DNA of 64,000 nucleotides from Muribaculaceae bacterium (GCA_022509185.1 JAFLTS010000001.1:62001-126000), one strand, 5' to 3'; counted from the first letter of the stretch, positions 7,771 to 17,348 are shown. The notes: generated by a model not told the origin, from the letters alone. Numbers and translations: made by a program.

Positions 7771-9108
7771 TTAAATTATACCTTGTCCCATCATAGCATC
7801 GGCTACTTTCATGAAACCGGCAATATTTGCACCCTTCATATAATTGATATATCCATCAGGTTGTTTGCCATATTCTACACATGCATCATGAATGTTATCC
7901 ATGATTTCATGTAATTTGGCATCTACCTGCTCAGCGCTCCATTGCAGATGTTCTGCATCCTGTGTCATTTCAAGACCTGATGTAGCAACACCACCGGCAT
8001 TTACTGCCTTTCCGGGGCAATAAGTAATTCTGGCTGCGATAAACTCATCGATAGCTTCAGGAGTACAACCCATATTACTTACTTCGGCGCAAAGCAATAC
8101 ACCATTCTTTATAAGCATCTTGGCATCCTCTCCGTTAAGCTCGTTCTGAGTTGCGCAAGGAAGAGCGATGTCTACTTTCTGTTCCCATGGTTTGCGGCCG
8201 GGGAAGAAGGTAGAACCCGGGAATTTCTCGGCATAAGGTGCTACTATGTCATTGCCGGTAGCACGGAGTTCAAGCATATAAGCGATTTTCTCTTTGTCAA
8301 GACCGGCCGGATCCAAAATATATCCGTCAGGACCTGATATGGTAATAACTTTTGCTCCAAGTTCGGTTGCTTTCTCAGCTGCGCCCCAGGCAACATTACC
8401 AAAACCGGAAATAGCTATGGTCTTACCCTTGATGTCTTCACCTTTCTCTTTTAATACATCCTGTACGAAATAAAGAGCACCATAACCTGTAGCTTCAGGA
8501 CGGATTCTTGAACCTCCGAAGCTGAGACCTTTACCGGTGAAAGTACCTGTGTTTTCGCGTGCAAGTTTCTTGTACATTCCATACATATAACCTACTTCAC
8601 GTCCACCAACACCTATATCACCTGCGGGAACGTCACGATCCGGACCAAGATTTCTCCAAAGCTCAAGAATGAAAGCCTGGCAGAAACGCATGATTTCAGC
8701 ATCGCTCTTGCCTCGGGGACTAAAGTCTGAACCTCCCTTGGCACCACCCATCGGTAAGGTGGTAAGAGCATTTTTAAATGTCTGTTCAAAACCAAGGAAT
8801 TTCAAAATTGAAAGGTTCACGGAAGCGTGGAAACGGATACCTCCCTTATAGGGACCAATGGCATTGTTAAACTGTACGCGGTAACCTATATTATTCTGAA
8901 CTTCACCTTTATCATCTACCCAAGTCACACGGAAAGTGAAAATACGGTCCGGTTCAACCATTCTTTCTATGATGCGGGCTTTTTCAAATTCCGGATGGCG
9001 GTTATATACTTCTTCTACTGAGAGGAGCACTTCTTTAACTGCCTGGAGATATTCTTTCTCACCCGGATGTTTGGCCTCAAGGCCGGTCATGATCTCATTA
9101 ATGTTCAT
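7771..9108 (-). CDS. gdhA: NADP-specific glutamate dehydrogenase
   Basis: 445 residues, the length of the hexameric bacterial enzyme. It aminates 2-oxoglutarate to glutamate, the main ammonium assimilation step in gut Bacteroidales at high ammonia. Signatures: YKGGIRFHASVN, PMGGAKGGSDF with the catalytic lysine, PAGDIGVGGREVGYM, the Rossmann loop ISGFGNVAWGAAE, and NAGGVATSGLEM near the end. The start is the first ATG. A consensus promoter lies at 9250-9280, giving a leader of about 135 nt, and a strong terminator follows. Monocistronic. Confidence 0.97.
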   Translation of the reverse strand: MNINEIMTGLEAKHPGEKEYLQAVKEVLLSVEEVYNRHPEFEKARIIERMVEPDRIFTFRVTWVDDKGEVQNNIGYRVQFNNAIGPYKGGIRFHASVNLSILKFLGFEQTFKNALTTLPMGGAKGGSDFSPRGKSDAEIMRFCQAFILELWRNLGPDRDVPAGDIGVGGREVGYMYGMYKKLARENTGTFTGKGLSFGGSRIRPEATGYGALYFVQDVLKEKGEDIKGKTIAISGFGNVAWGAAEKATELGAKVITISGPDGYILDPAGLDKEKIAYMLELRATGNDIVAPYAEKFPGSTFFPGRKPWEQKVDIALPCATQNELNGEDAKMLIKNGVLLCAEVSNMGCTPEAIDEFIAARITYCPGKAVNAGGVATSGLEMTQDAEHLQWSAEQVDAKLHEIMDNIHDACVEYGKQPDGYINYMKGANIAGFMKVADAMMGQGII

Positions 9109-9249
9109 GGTTTATTTATTAGATTTTTGGTTAGAAGTTTGTTCAATTTTTCAAATTATTGTTGGAATTTTTCATGATAGACGTCTTTTCTGCTTACATA
9201 TTGTCAGCATATATGCTTTATAACATAAGCTTAACCTGACATCTCATTG

Positions 9250-9280
9250 CAAAAATAAAATCTTAATTTGATTTTGCAAA
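9250..9280 (-). promoter_or_regulatory. Promoter of gdhA
   Basis: On the minus strand TTTG (9280-9277), a 19-bp spacer and TATTTTTG (9257-9250) are a full match to the Bacteroidetes consensus. Transcription should begin near 9245. Confidence 0.7.
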
Positions 9281-9323
9281 AAATTTATACTCGTTTTTTA
9301 ATCTTATCCCGATAAAATATGTT

Positions 9324-9353
9324 AAAAAAATCAGGAGCCGATCTCTCGGCTCC
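9324..9353 (-). terminator. Intrinsic terminator of a minus-strand small RNA
   Basis: On the minus strand GGAGCCGA, a 4-nt loop and TCGGCTCC are followed by TGATTTTTTT. There is no T-run on the plus strand, so the direction is clear. It lies 44 bp upstream of the gdhA promoter and so cannot belong to gdhA itself. Confidence 0.75.
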
Positions 9354-9445
9354 CGTCGAATAATTAGGATTAGGCGTCGAATTGTTTTTCAATAATCATG
9401 CTTTGGCTTTGACGCCTATAAATAATTGCCTAATCCTAAATTCTT
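9324..9445 (-). ncRNA. Candidate small RNA upstream of gdhA
   Basis: The 534-bp gap 9109-9642 has no gene. Besides the gdhA promoter it contains a long inverted repeat (TTAGGATTAGGC at 9364-9375 with GCCTAATCCTAA at 9428-9439, and AGGCGTC at 9372-9378 with GACGCCT at 9411-9417; the two pairings share bases and could alternate) followed on the minus strand by an intrinsic terminator. That is the layout of a 110-120 nt sRNA. I could not find a consensus promoter for it, and the family is unknown. The rest of the gap, 9446-9642, shows nothing further. Confidence 0.45.
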
Positions 9446-9642
9446 TTTTCCTTTTCGTATCGTTTTTCTTTTCCTATAAAACAACAAAAAGACTTACTTG
9501 GTTTTGTTAACACACGTTAATTAACAAGTGATGATTTGCTCTGTTATAGGATGGGAATTGGTGATTATGAAATTTTGAGGAAAGATGCTTTTTGAGTAAT
9601 TTCGCATAAAGCCTGAAATATATTCATTAAGCATTTGATATA

Positions 9643-10482
9643 TTGAAGCTAAATAAAAAATATAGGATCACACTCGAAGACGAATCTTCGCTCGAAAAAA
9701 AGTTGAATATCTCTGCCCGGACTCCTTGGCTGATACTTCTTCTTATTGGGCTAACAGTGCTAGCCGGAGCATTCGGCATCTTTATTTTAGCTTCTACTCC
9801 GATGAAAAATTATTTGCCAGGTTATCTTAGGGAAGACCAGAGAACTGCTACTGAAGAGCAACATATGAGACTCGACTCACTAGAGAAAATCTATAATGTG
9901 AATGAAGCATATATTAAAGGTATTCTGGCAGCCTTGAACCCTGTAGATTCTGTTGCTAAAGAAACTGCCGGCAGGAATCCGACTCCTCTCTATGCTGATT
10001 CTTTGATTTCGGCAAGTCCCGAAGAAAAGACCTTTATGGAAAATATAATGGAACGGGATAAATATAATATCTCTTATAATTCACCTGCAGCTGCACAGAC
10101 AATGCTTTTTGGTTCTGTAAACAAGGCAGCTGTGATTTCTCAGGAATCTAAAGGAAAATATCAGGCCGAATTAATTGTTCCTTCAGGAGCACCCGTATCA
10201 ACTATAGCAGATGGGAAAGTTATATCTATTGCTTCTTCTCCAAAAACATCCGGAGGGTATGAGGTTATAATACAACATCCTAAAGGTTTTTTGAGTAAGA
10301 GTAGCCGCCTCACTAACCTGACAGTTCAACCCGGCGACCGGGTAGCCGCCGGGCAGGTAATAGCTTTAGGCACAGCGAAAGGTGGCATGAAAAGTAACAG
10401 GGTCTTGTTTGAACTTTGGCATGATGGTGATCCCCTCATACCTTCAAGATATCTTAATGGAGGAGCTGAAAATCCGGAATAG
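9643..10482 (+). CDS. M23/LytM-fold membrane protein, catalytically degenerate
   Basis: 279 residues from a TTG start; no in-frame ATG lies close upstream. One transmembrane helix (about residues 29-51, WLILLLIGLTVLAGAFGIF) is followed by a helical stretch (TEEQHMRLDSLEKIYNVNEAY) and a C-terminal LytM beta domain recognisable from GAPVSTIADGKVI, QPGDRVAAGQVIALG and LFELWHDGDPLIPSRYL. The zinc ligands are missing: the HxxxD that should precede GAPV is absent and the usual HxH before FELW is replaced (NRVLFELW). Such dead LytM proteins activate amidases or act as envelope scaffolds (as EnvC does). It lies 21 bp before dxr, probably one operon with dxr and rseP. Confidence 0.8.
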   Translation: MKLNKKYRITLEDESSLEKKLNISARTPWLILLLIGLTVLAGAFGIFILASTPMKNYLPGYLREDQRTATEEQHMRLDSLEKIYNVNEAYIKGILAALNPVDSVAKETAGRNPTPLYADSLISASPEEKTFMENIMERDKYNISYNSPAAAQTMLFGSVNKAAVISQESKGKYQAELIVPSGAPVSTIADGKVISIASSPKTSGGYEVIIQHPKGFLSKSSRLTNLTVQPGDRVAAGQVIALGTAKGGMKSNRVLFELWHDGDPLIPSRYLNGGAENPE

Positions 10483-10503
10483 CCTCCTTAGAATTTTATT
10501 CCT

Positions 10504-11679
10504 ATGGAAAAAATTACTGTAAAAAATTTAGCTATTTTAGGCAGCACTGGCAGCATTGGCACTCAGGCTGTCGATATTATTGAAGCATTTCCTCAGCTTT
10601 TTAAGGCATCGGTACTGACAGCTTATAGTAACTGGGAGCTCCTGGTAAAACAATCACTGAAACTCAATCCTACGTTAGTGGTTATAGGTAGGAAAGAATT
10701 ATATCCTAAAGTTAAAGAAGCCCTTGCTTCCACTACTATTCAAGTTGAGGCAGGAGACGAGGCTATAGAAGCGGCGGCTGCCCATGAAGAAGTTGAAATG
10801 GTTCTTACAGCTATGGTTGGTTATAGCGGACTTCTACCTACCATCAATGCGATAAAAGCAGGTAAAACCATAGCCCTTTCTAATAAAGAAACACTTGTGG
10901 TAGCCGGAGAGATTATCACAAGATTGGCACGTGAAAACCACGTATCGATAATTCCTGTTGACAGTGAACACTCCGCAATATTCCAATGTTTGGTTGGTGA
11001 AAAAAGATCTGAAATGCGTCGGATTCTGCTTACCGCAAGTGGAGGCCCGTTTAGAAATTTATCGGCTCAAGAGATGGAGAAAGTTACTGTGAAACAAGCT
11101 TTGAATCATCCAAATTGGGATATGGGGGCCAAGGTCACTATTGATTCAGCTTCCATGATGAACAAAGGCTTTGAAATGATTGAAGCAAAATGGCTCTTTG
11201 ATTGTTCACCTTCTGAAATTCAGATTCTGGTTCATCCTCAGAGTATTGTACATTCAATGGTGGAGTTTATCGACGGCAGTATAAAAGCTCAACTTGGCGT
11301 TCCAGATATGCATATCCCTATAAGATACGCTTTTAGTTATCCCAATCGGTTGTCTGCTCCTTCCGACTATCTTCCTCTGGATAAATTAAAGGAACTAACT
11401 TTCGAGCTTCCCGATTTTGAAAGGTTTCCTTTGTTAAGAATAGCTTTTGAAGCTATAGAATTAGGAGGTAATGCACCCTGTATCATGAATGCGGCTAATG
11501 AGATTGCTGTAAGAGATTTTCTTGAAGGCAAAATCTCATTTACAATGATCCCGAAATTAGTGGAGTCTACACTTCATTCAGAAGAATTTATTCCTGATCC
11601 AACAATCTCTGATCTGGTGGAATCAAATAAAAAAGCAAGGAAAAAAGCGGAAGAATGGGTAAATTTGCATTGCCAATAA
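10504..11679 (+). CDS. dxr: 1-deoxy-D-xylulose 5-phosphate reductoisomerase
   Basis: 391 residues. It converts DXP to MEP with NADPH, the second step of the non-mevalonate isoprenoid pathway; dxs, the first step, is also in this window (47.5 kb). Signatures: NADPH loop LGSTGSIGTQ, SNKETLVVAGE, PVDSEHSAIFQCL with metal-binding residues, LLTASGGPFR, the NHPNWDMGAKVTIDS block and MMNKGFEMIEA. It is co-oriented with the LytM-like gene and rseP, a conserved Bacteroidales arrangement. The ATG start gives the standard length. Confidence 0.97.
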   Translation: MEKITVKNLAILGSTGSIGTQAVDIIEAFPQLFKASVLTAYSNWELLVKQSLKLNPTLVVIGRKELYPKVKEALASTTIQVEAGDEAIEAAAAHEEVEMVLTAMVGYSGLLPTINAIKAGKTIALSNKETLVVAGEIITRLARENHVSIIPVDSEHSAIFQCLVGEKRSEMRRILLTASGGPFRNLSAQEMEKVTVKQALNHPNWDMGAKVTIDSASMMNKGFEMIEAKWLFDCSPSEIQILVHPQSIVHSMVEFIDGSIKAQLGVPDMHIPIRYAFSYPNRLSAPSDYLPLDKLKELTFELPDFERFPLLRIAFEAIELGGNAPCIMNAANEIAVRDFLEGKISFTMIPKLVESTLHSEEFIPDPTISDLVESNKKARKKAEEWVNLHCQ

Positions 11680-11756
11680 AGTTTATAGTTTAACGTTTAG
11701 AAATAAGATAAGAAACGAATAAATATAAACTGAACCAAAAATAAAACCATATACAA

Positions 11757-13256
11757 TTGGATACCTTTTTAATAAAAGCGACTCAATTAATCCTGGCATT
11801 TGCGATCCTCGTGATTATCCACGAGTTCGGCCATTTCCTTTTCGCACGGCTTTTCGGTGTGAAAGTGGAAAAATTCTATATCTTTTTTGATCCCTGGACC
11901 GAACTTTTCAAATGGAAACCCAAAAAATATATAGGAGGTCTTGGAAAACATAAGAATATATCAGATCAACCTCACCTCACCGCAGAACAACAAAAAGAAT
12001 ATGAGAAAAAATGCGAGGAGGAAGAGGCGAAAGCTGTAGCTGATGGAGCCCCAAAAAAGAAAAAATCTTTTTGGGGTAACACTGAATATGGTATAGGATG
12101 GCTTCCTCTTGGAGGATATTGTAAGATTTCAGGTATGATCGATGAATCGATGGATACCGAACAGATGAAAAAACCTCCTCAGGATTGGGAATTCAGATCG
12201 AAACCGGCTTGGCAGCGGCTTCTGATCATGATAGCCGGTGTTCTCTTTAATTTTCTTTTGGCTATTCTGATTTATGCTGGCATTGTTTACGCTACAGGAG
12301 AAAAATATGTTCCTTTCCGGGAAGCAAAATTAGGAATGGCTTATTCGGGTGAGGCTCAAAAAATTGGATTCCATGATGGCGATATTCCTCTCTATGCTGA
12401 TGGAGAGAAACTTGAAAATCCGAATGAAGCAAGGTTGAAAATGATCCAGGCTTCAACCGTCTCTGTTTTAAGGAACGGTAAAGATACTGTGGATATAAAG
12501 ATCCCTGAAGATTTTATTTTTGCTCTCGACCGTGAAGCTAAGAGCGACACTGCTGTTATTGCACTTATGACTTATAGGATTCCTACTCGAATTACACAAG
12601 TAATGCCTGGTGAAGGAGCTGACAAGGCGGGAGTAAAAGTTGATGATGAGATAATAGCTATAGATTCTGTAAATACACCCTCCCTGGATAGATTTCTGGC
12701 TACACTTCAAGGAAGGGAAAACACGGTGGTTGACCTTACTGTGGTGAGAAAAAACAATGAAGCAAACGACACTTTAGTTATTCCGGTTACATTGTCTGAA
12801 ACATCAAAGATGGGAGTTGCCTTGGAAGTTGATCCTTCTGCTTTTTATAATCATAAAGAGATTAGGTATTCTCTCCTGCAATCTGTGCCCAAAGGTATAA
12901 GCATGGGAACCGAGCGACTTTCTTCTTATGCCCAGAGCATGAAACTGGTATTTACAAAGGAGGGGGCTAAAAGTGTAGGAGGATTCGGTTCCATAGGAGC
13001 TATATTCCCGGAGAAATGGGATTGGATCGCATTCTGGAATATTGCAGCTTTCCTTTCGGTGGCTTTGGCATTTATGAATATTCTGCCCATTCCTGCTTTA
13101 GATGGCGGACATGTTCTTTTCCTGCTTTATGAAGTGATAACACGGAGAAAACCGTCCGAAAAATTTCTTGAATATGCCCAGATGGTTGGAATGAGTTTAC
13201 TTATCATTCTTCTGATTTATGCCAATGGTATGGATATAGTGCGTCTGTTCAAATAA
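11757..13256 (+). CDS. rseP: RIP (site-2) zinc metalloprotease RseP
   Basis: 499 residues from a TTG start that yields MDTFLIKATQ; the active-site helix follows at once, with HEFGH at residues 22-26, so a later start would cut the catalytic helix. A charged cytoplasmic loop (residues about 70-110) is followed by a second membrane segment near RLLIMIAGVLFNFLLAIL, a PDZ region (ITQVMPGEGADKAGVKVDDEI) and the C-terminal membrane motif IPALDGGHVLF containing the third zinc ligand. It cleaves transmembrane anti-sigma factors or signal peptides in the inner membrane. The charged insertion is typical of Bacteroidetes members. The methyltransferase follows after 7 bp. Confidence 0.95.
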   Translation: MDTFLIKATQLILAFAILVIIHEFGHFLFARLFGVKVEKFYIFFDPWTELFKWKPKKYIGGLGKHKNISDQPHLTAEQQKEYEKKCEEEEAKAVADGAPKKKKSFWGNTEYGIGWLPLGGYCKISGMIDESMDTEQMKKPPQDWEFRSKPAWQRLLIMIAGVLFNFLLAILIYAGIVYATGEKYVPFREAKLGMAYSGEAQKIGFHDGDIPLYADGEKLENPNEARLKMIQASTVSVLRNGKDTVDIKIPEDFIFALDREAKSDTAVIALMTYRIPTRITQVMPGEGADKAGVKVDDEIIAIDSVNTPSLDRFLATLQGRENTVVDLTVVRKNNEANDTLVIPVTLSETSKMGVALEVDPSAFYNHKEIRYSLLQSVPKGISMGTERLSSYAQSMKLVFTKEGAKSVGGFGSIGAIFPEKWDWIAFWNIAAFLSVALAFMNILPIPALDGGHVLFLLYEVITRRKPSEKFLEYAQMVGMSLLIILLIYANGMDIVRLFK

Positions 13257-13263
13257 ATTCTCC

Positions 13264-14442
13264 ATGAAAAAAATATTACTTCGTCCCGGTAAAGAAGAAT
13301 CTATACAACGTCACCATCCCTGGGTCTTCTCAGGTGCAATAGCACGCCTGCCGGAAGATCTGCAAGAGGGGGAAATGGTTGAAGTTTGGTCATCTAAGGG
13401 AACGAAGCTTGCTACAGGGCATTATCAGATCGGAAGCATTGCTGTAAGGATAATAGAATTTGGCGAGAGACAGATTAATCCGGATATATTTGAAGAAAGG
13501 ATTCAAAATGCTTTTGAACTACGCAAATCCCTTGACCTTATAAGACCCGATAACAATTGCTACAGACTTGTGCATGGGGAAGGCGACTTTCTGCCGGGTT
13601 TGATTGTTGATATTTATGGAGACACGGCAGTGATGCAGGCTCATTCTCCCGGTATGCATCATGATCGGATGCGTATTGCCGATGCCCTGGTTTCTCTTCA
13701 AAATGCCGGAATACGTAATGTTTATTATAAGAGTGACACCACTCTCCCTTTTAAGGCAAATTTAGCGCCTGAAAATGGATATTTAATAGGAAAATATGAT
13801 GGTTGCCTGGCACTTGAGAACGGACTCCAGTTCAATATAGATTGGCTTAAGGGGCAAAAAACAGGTTTTTTTATTGATCAAAGGGAAAACAGACGATTGC
13901 TGGAAAAATTCTCAGGGGGAAGAAACATTCTAAATATGTTCTGTTATACCGGTGGATTCTCAGTCTATGCCTTGAGAGGTGGAGCTTCTAAAGTGGTTTC
14001 TGTGGACTCATCTTCTAAAGCCATAGAACTCACCGAAGCTAATGTTAATTTGAATTTTCCGGGTAATACTCGCCATGAGGCTGTTGCAGAAGATGCTTTC
14101 AGATACCTTGACTCTATACCGAAAGGAGAATTCGATCTTATAATACTTGATCCTCCCGCTTTTGCAAAACACAGAAATGCACTTAAAAACGGATTGATCG
14201 GTTATCGGAAACTCAATCTCAAAGGATTTGAGAAAATCCGGAAAGGTGGTTTTATATTCACTTTCTCCTGTTCACAAATAGTTACAAAAGAAATGTTTCG
14301 TCTCGCTGTATTTACGGCAGCTTCTCAATCAGGACGAAAAGTAAGGATACTTCATCAACTTAGTCAACCTGCAGATCACCCGGTAGACATATCTCACCCT
14401 GAAGGTGAATACCTTAAAGGGTTGGTCCTTTATGTAGAATAA
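13264..14442 (+). CDS. rlmI: Class I SAM-dependent rRNA (cytosine-C5) methyltransferase, RlmI-like
   Basis: 392 residues. An N-terminal PUA domain (about 1-75, HHPWVFSGAIARL) precedes a central RlmI-like segment and a Rossmann methyltransferase with SAM motif I NMFCYTGGFSVYALRGGA, motif IV LDPPAFAKH and FTFSCSQ near 340. This is the RlmI/RlmK-N family that methylates C1962 of 23S rRNA. GYRKLNLKGFEKIRKGG is the usual linker motif. It closes the lytM-dxr-rseP group. The precise RNA target is inferred from the family. Confidence 0.88.
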   Translation: MKKILLRPGKEESIQRHHPWVFSGAIARLPEDLQEGEMVEVWSSKGTKLATGHYQIGSIAVRIIEFGERQINPDIFEERIQNAFELRKSLDLIRPDNNCYRLVHGEGDFLPGLIVDIYGDTAVMQAHSPGMHHDRMRIADALVSLQNAGIRNVYYKSDTTLPFKANLAPENGYLIGKYDGCLALENGLQFNIDWLKGQKTGFFIDQRENRRLLEKFSGGRNILNMFCYTGGFSVYALRGGASKVVSVDSSSKAIELTEANVNLNFPGNTRHEAVAEDAFRYLDSIPKGEFDLIILDPPAFAKHRNALKNGLIGYRKLNLKGFEKIRKGGFIFTFSCSQIVTKEMFRLAVFTAASQSGRKVRILHQLSQPADHPVDISHPEGEYLKGLVLYVE

Positions 14443-15267
14443 TTTCAGGGAAGACTTTCATCAATTCTCTAATTCTATTACAATTTCTTAAATACGGGGG
14501 ATTTTCTTAAGCTTTGGGAAAAAAGAGTACCTAAACAATAAGATTTTTTCTGAAAATCTAAAATTACACAAAGAAATATAGAAGCCTTGCATTACTATCT
14601 TTTCCAGTGAGGTAAAATTATTCCAAACTTACCTACGATAGGTACGTCCATACTTTTTTAAGAGTGATAGTCATTGTATAAACAAGTTGGAAACCTTATC
14701 ACTTTCTCTTTATAAAATCGTAGAGATCAACGACAAAAATCCTTGACAACGATAATTAATATCTCATCTTTCCAAAATTCTTTTAACAACAAACTGACAG
14801 TTTTTAAATAAAACTACTATCATATTGTCAAATCCTCTTATCAATTGAAATTCAGCACCTTTCTAACATTTTGCTATTTTAAACAATATTTTTTTCATAT
14901 TTTATATAATATTTTTTACAAAAAATTTGTTTCTATTGTAAAAAAGTCCTAATTTTATTCCGTATTTAATATAAATATTTTAAAGAAATTTAAGCATCAA
15001 GTACAACTCAATGACTGATATATCTACATATTGTTCTGTAATTCAGATAAATAGCTTGATATATTCTGATTATTGTTCCCGGATTAATGAGTGTGTAACA
15101 TCTGTTCTTGCAGATTTCTATTTTTCAAGGGGAATTAATATTCATTTTGTCATTTGAAATAATTTTGAGATAAAATCAATTTGTCAGATTTTACTCTTAT
15201 TGCACTTCCCTTTTATTATAGTTAACTTCCTGTTTGTCAACTTTCCTCTCCCAAGAATCAATAATAT
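14443..15267. other. 825-bp AT-rich gene-free stretch before the fimbrial operon
   Basis: I see no open frame, tRNA or convincing terminator here. The sequence is strongly AT-rich, particularly 14,860-15,000. A single TAATTTTG box at 15160-15167, without a proper -33, could be the fimbrial operon promoter with a leader of about 95 nt. A long AT-rich region upstream of surface fimbriae may serve regulator binding; that is inference. Confidence 0.5.
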
Positions 15268-15852
15268 ATGAAACAATTAAAAAGGCTTTTGTTGCTTCTG
15301 TTACTTCTCCCCTCTTTTTGGTCTTCTAATGCTCAGACTGTAGGAATAAAGACTAATCTTATTCCTGATGCAGCTCTATCGCCTAATCTTGGTGTAGAAG
15401 TGGGATTAGCTCAACATTGGAGTGTCGATTTCACAGGAGAACTTAACTTATGGCCTATAAAAAAACACTATTGGAAACATTGGCTCGTGCAACCGGAAGT
15501 CCGCTATTGGTTGTGTGATAAATTTGCTGGCCATTTTTTCGGACTTCATGTAATTGGAGGTCAGTTCAATGTCGGCAATATAAAAAATGGAATAACCTTC
15601 TTAGGATCAAAATTGTCTAACCTCTCACATTATCGGTATCAGGGTTGGGGAGCCGGAGCCGGTATCGCTTACGGGTATGACTGGATTCTTGGAAAACATT
15701 GGAACCTTGAGGCTGAAATAGGTATCGGCTGGATTTATACTCGGTTCGATCAATACAGTTGCGCAACCTGTGGAAAGAAACTTGATACAGGTAAAACACA
15801 TAATTATGTAGGACCTACAAAATTATCCCTGGCTTTGGAATATATATTCTAA
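15268..15852 (+). CDS. DUF3575 outer-membrane protein of fimbrial locus
   Basis: 194 residues with a signal peptide (MKQLKRLLLLLLLLPSFWSS, cleaved near NAQ). The body alternates short beta strands: GIKTNLIPDAALSPNLGVEV, WSVDFTGELNLWP, KHWLVQPEVRYWLCDKF and a terminal LSLALEYIF ending in an aromatic residue, as in outer-membrane barrels. DUF3575 proteins regularly precede DUF3868 and Mfa/FimA-type fimbrillin genes in Bacteroidales, where they are thought to assist fimbria assembly. The next gene starts 6 bp downstream. The CATC and CGKK segment near the end (two cysteines) is common in the family. Confidence 0.85.
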   Translation: MKQLKRLLLLLLLLPSFWSSNAQTVGIKTNLIPDAALSPNLGVEVGLAQHWSVDFTGELNLWPIKKHYWKHWLVQPEVRYWLCDKFAGHFFGLHVIGGQFNVGNIKNGITFLGSKLSNLSHYRYQGWGAGAGIAYGYDWILGKHWNLEAEIGIGWIYTRFDQYSCATCGKKLDTGKTHNYVGPTKLSLALEYIF

Positions 15853-15858
15853 AATTTA

Positions 15859-17301
15859 ATGGACATGAGTTTCAAATTATATAATAAGATTATCCGAACC
15901 GCTATTTCGACATTATTCTTGGTCATGCCGGCAATATTTTATGCTTCAGATGGTGAAGTGGCGGTTTCGGATTGTTCCCTCATAAGAAACGGAGACTTTT
16001 TGACCGGTTCACTAACTCTCGATTTAACAGGGTTAAAAGTGAAAAGCAATCAGGCTGTAGTATTTACACCAATGATCGTAAACGGAACTGATACTTTATT
16101 TCTTAACGGAGCGGGAGTATATGGACGCACAAGATGGTATCAGTTTGAAAGAGCAGGGAAAAATCCTTTAAGTGGACCGGGAGAAATAGCTATGAGGTCT
16201 AATAAAGCCGAAATTGTGACCTTGTCTCAGAATGTGAGATATATGGAATGGATGAATGGAGCCAGACTCGAACTTCGTAGAACAGACTATGGTTGTTCGG
16301 CCTGTGGTGAATCTGAAGAAACCATGTCTGATCTCGCAGGATATCGCGAAGTAATCTATCAGCCTGTATTCATTTTTGAAGAAGCTGTTGCTGAAACTGT
16401 TAAACTTCGTGAATTATCGGGTAGAGCCTATATAGATTTCAAAGTAAACCAAACAAACATTCTTCCCGACTATCGCAACAATCTCAAAGAATTAGGAAAG
16501 ATAACTGCAAGTATAGATTCTGTAAAAAATGACAAGGATATAACTGTCACCTCATTAAGTATAAAGGGCACGGCTTCTCCTGAAGGTCCTTATGCCAATA
16601 ATGAACGACTTGCCAAAGGACGTACGGATGCTTTGAAAAATTATGTAAATCAATTATTCAAATTTCCTGCCGGATTCATAAAGACCTCTTATGATCCGGA
16701 AGATTGGAGTGGCTTACGTGAATGGGTTGTTTCAAGTAATATAGATAATAAAGACGGAATTCTGTCAATTATTGATAGCGATTTGAAACCGGATGCCAAA
16801 AACACCGCGATTCAGACATCCTTTCCGGAACAATACAGATTTCTTTTGGATAATGTTTATCCGTCTCTCCGACATTCGGATTATAAGATAGAATACACTA
16901 TCCGTCAGTTTGGAAACTTGGAGGAAATCGCTGAGGTTATGTCCGAATCACCTCAAAAGCTGAGCCTTAATGAGATGTATTTATTGGCTAATAATTATGA
17001 TCCCGGAAGTGATGAATATAATGAAGTATTTGAAACGGCTGTAAGATTATATCCAGGTGACGAGACAGCCAACCTGAATGCAGCAAATTCAGCCATGCAG
17101 AGAGGAGATTTGCAAAGTGCTGCAAAATATCTTTCAAAGGCGGGTGATAGTGATAAGGCTATTTATGCTCGTGGCGTTTACTCAGCTCTTAACGGTGATT
17201 TCGAGCAAGGGATTTCCCTGGTACAACAAGCTATTTCTATGGGTATGGAAGATAAAGAAGGAATTCTGGAACAAATGAAGGAAGCCTTGAGATATAAATA
17301 G
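15859..17301 (+). CDS. DUF3868 + OmpA-like fimbrial accessory protein
   Basis: 480 residues. Signal peptide (about 1-30, ending PAIFYASDG), then DUF3868 (about 30-175, VSDCSLIRNGDFLTGSLTLD), an OmpA-type peptidoglycan-binding fold (about 190-270, AYIDFKVNQTNILPDYRNN and SIKGTASPEGPYANNERLA), and a C-terminal helical, TPR-like part (NAANSAMQRGDLQSAAKYL and ARGVYSALNGDFEQGIS). In Bacteroidales this gene sits between DUF3575 and the fimbrillin gene and probably ties the fimbrial machinery to the cell wall. It follows the DUF3575 gene by 6 bp. The role is inferred from locus context; the domain reading is clear. Confidence 0.85.
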   Translation: MDMSFKLYNKIIRTAISTLFLVMPAIFYASDGEVAVSDCSLIRNGDFLTGSLTLDLTGLKVKSNQAVVFTPMIVNGTDTLFLNGAGVYGRTRWYQFERAGKNPLSGPGEIAMRSNKAEIVTLSQNVRYMEWMNGARLELRRTDYGCSACGESEETMSDLAGYREVIYQPVFIFEEAVAETVKLRELSGRAYIDFKVNQTNILPDYRNNLKELGKITASIDSVKNDKDITVTSLSIKGTASPEGPYANNERLAKGRTDALKNYVNQLFKFPAGFIKTSYDPEDWSGLREWVVSSNIDNKDGILSIIDSDLKPDAKNTAIQTSFPEQYRFLLDNVYPSLRHSDYKIEYTIRQFGNLEEIAEVMSESPQKLSLNEMYLLANNYDPGSDEYNEVFETAVRLYPGDETANLNAANSAMQRGDLQSAAKYLSKAGDSDKAIYARGVYSALNGDFEQGISLVQQAISMGMEDKEGILEQMKEALRYK

Positions 17302-17302
17302 A

Positions 17303-17328
17303 GTTTAAAGTTTAAAGTTTAAAGTTTG
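17303..17328 (+). repeat. 7-bp tandem repeat (GTTTAAA) in fimbrillin leader
   Basis: Three perfect copies of GTTTAAA plus GTTTG, directly after the DUF3868 stop codon. Short tandem repeats can slip during replication; whether the copy number varies is unknown. Confidence 0.8.
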
Positions 17329-17348
17329 ACAAAAAAATAGAAATCATC

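Noticed and set aside
14443..15267. Hidden gene or invertible promoter in the AT-rich gap
   Set aside because: No open frame and no inverted repeat pair of the kind used by fimbrial or capsule invertases could be seen.
17303..17328. Phase-variable promoter made by the GTTTAAA repeats
   Set aside because: No TAnnTTTG box lies 19-20 bp from any repeat copy, so slippage would not obviously alter a promoter.
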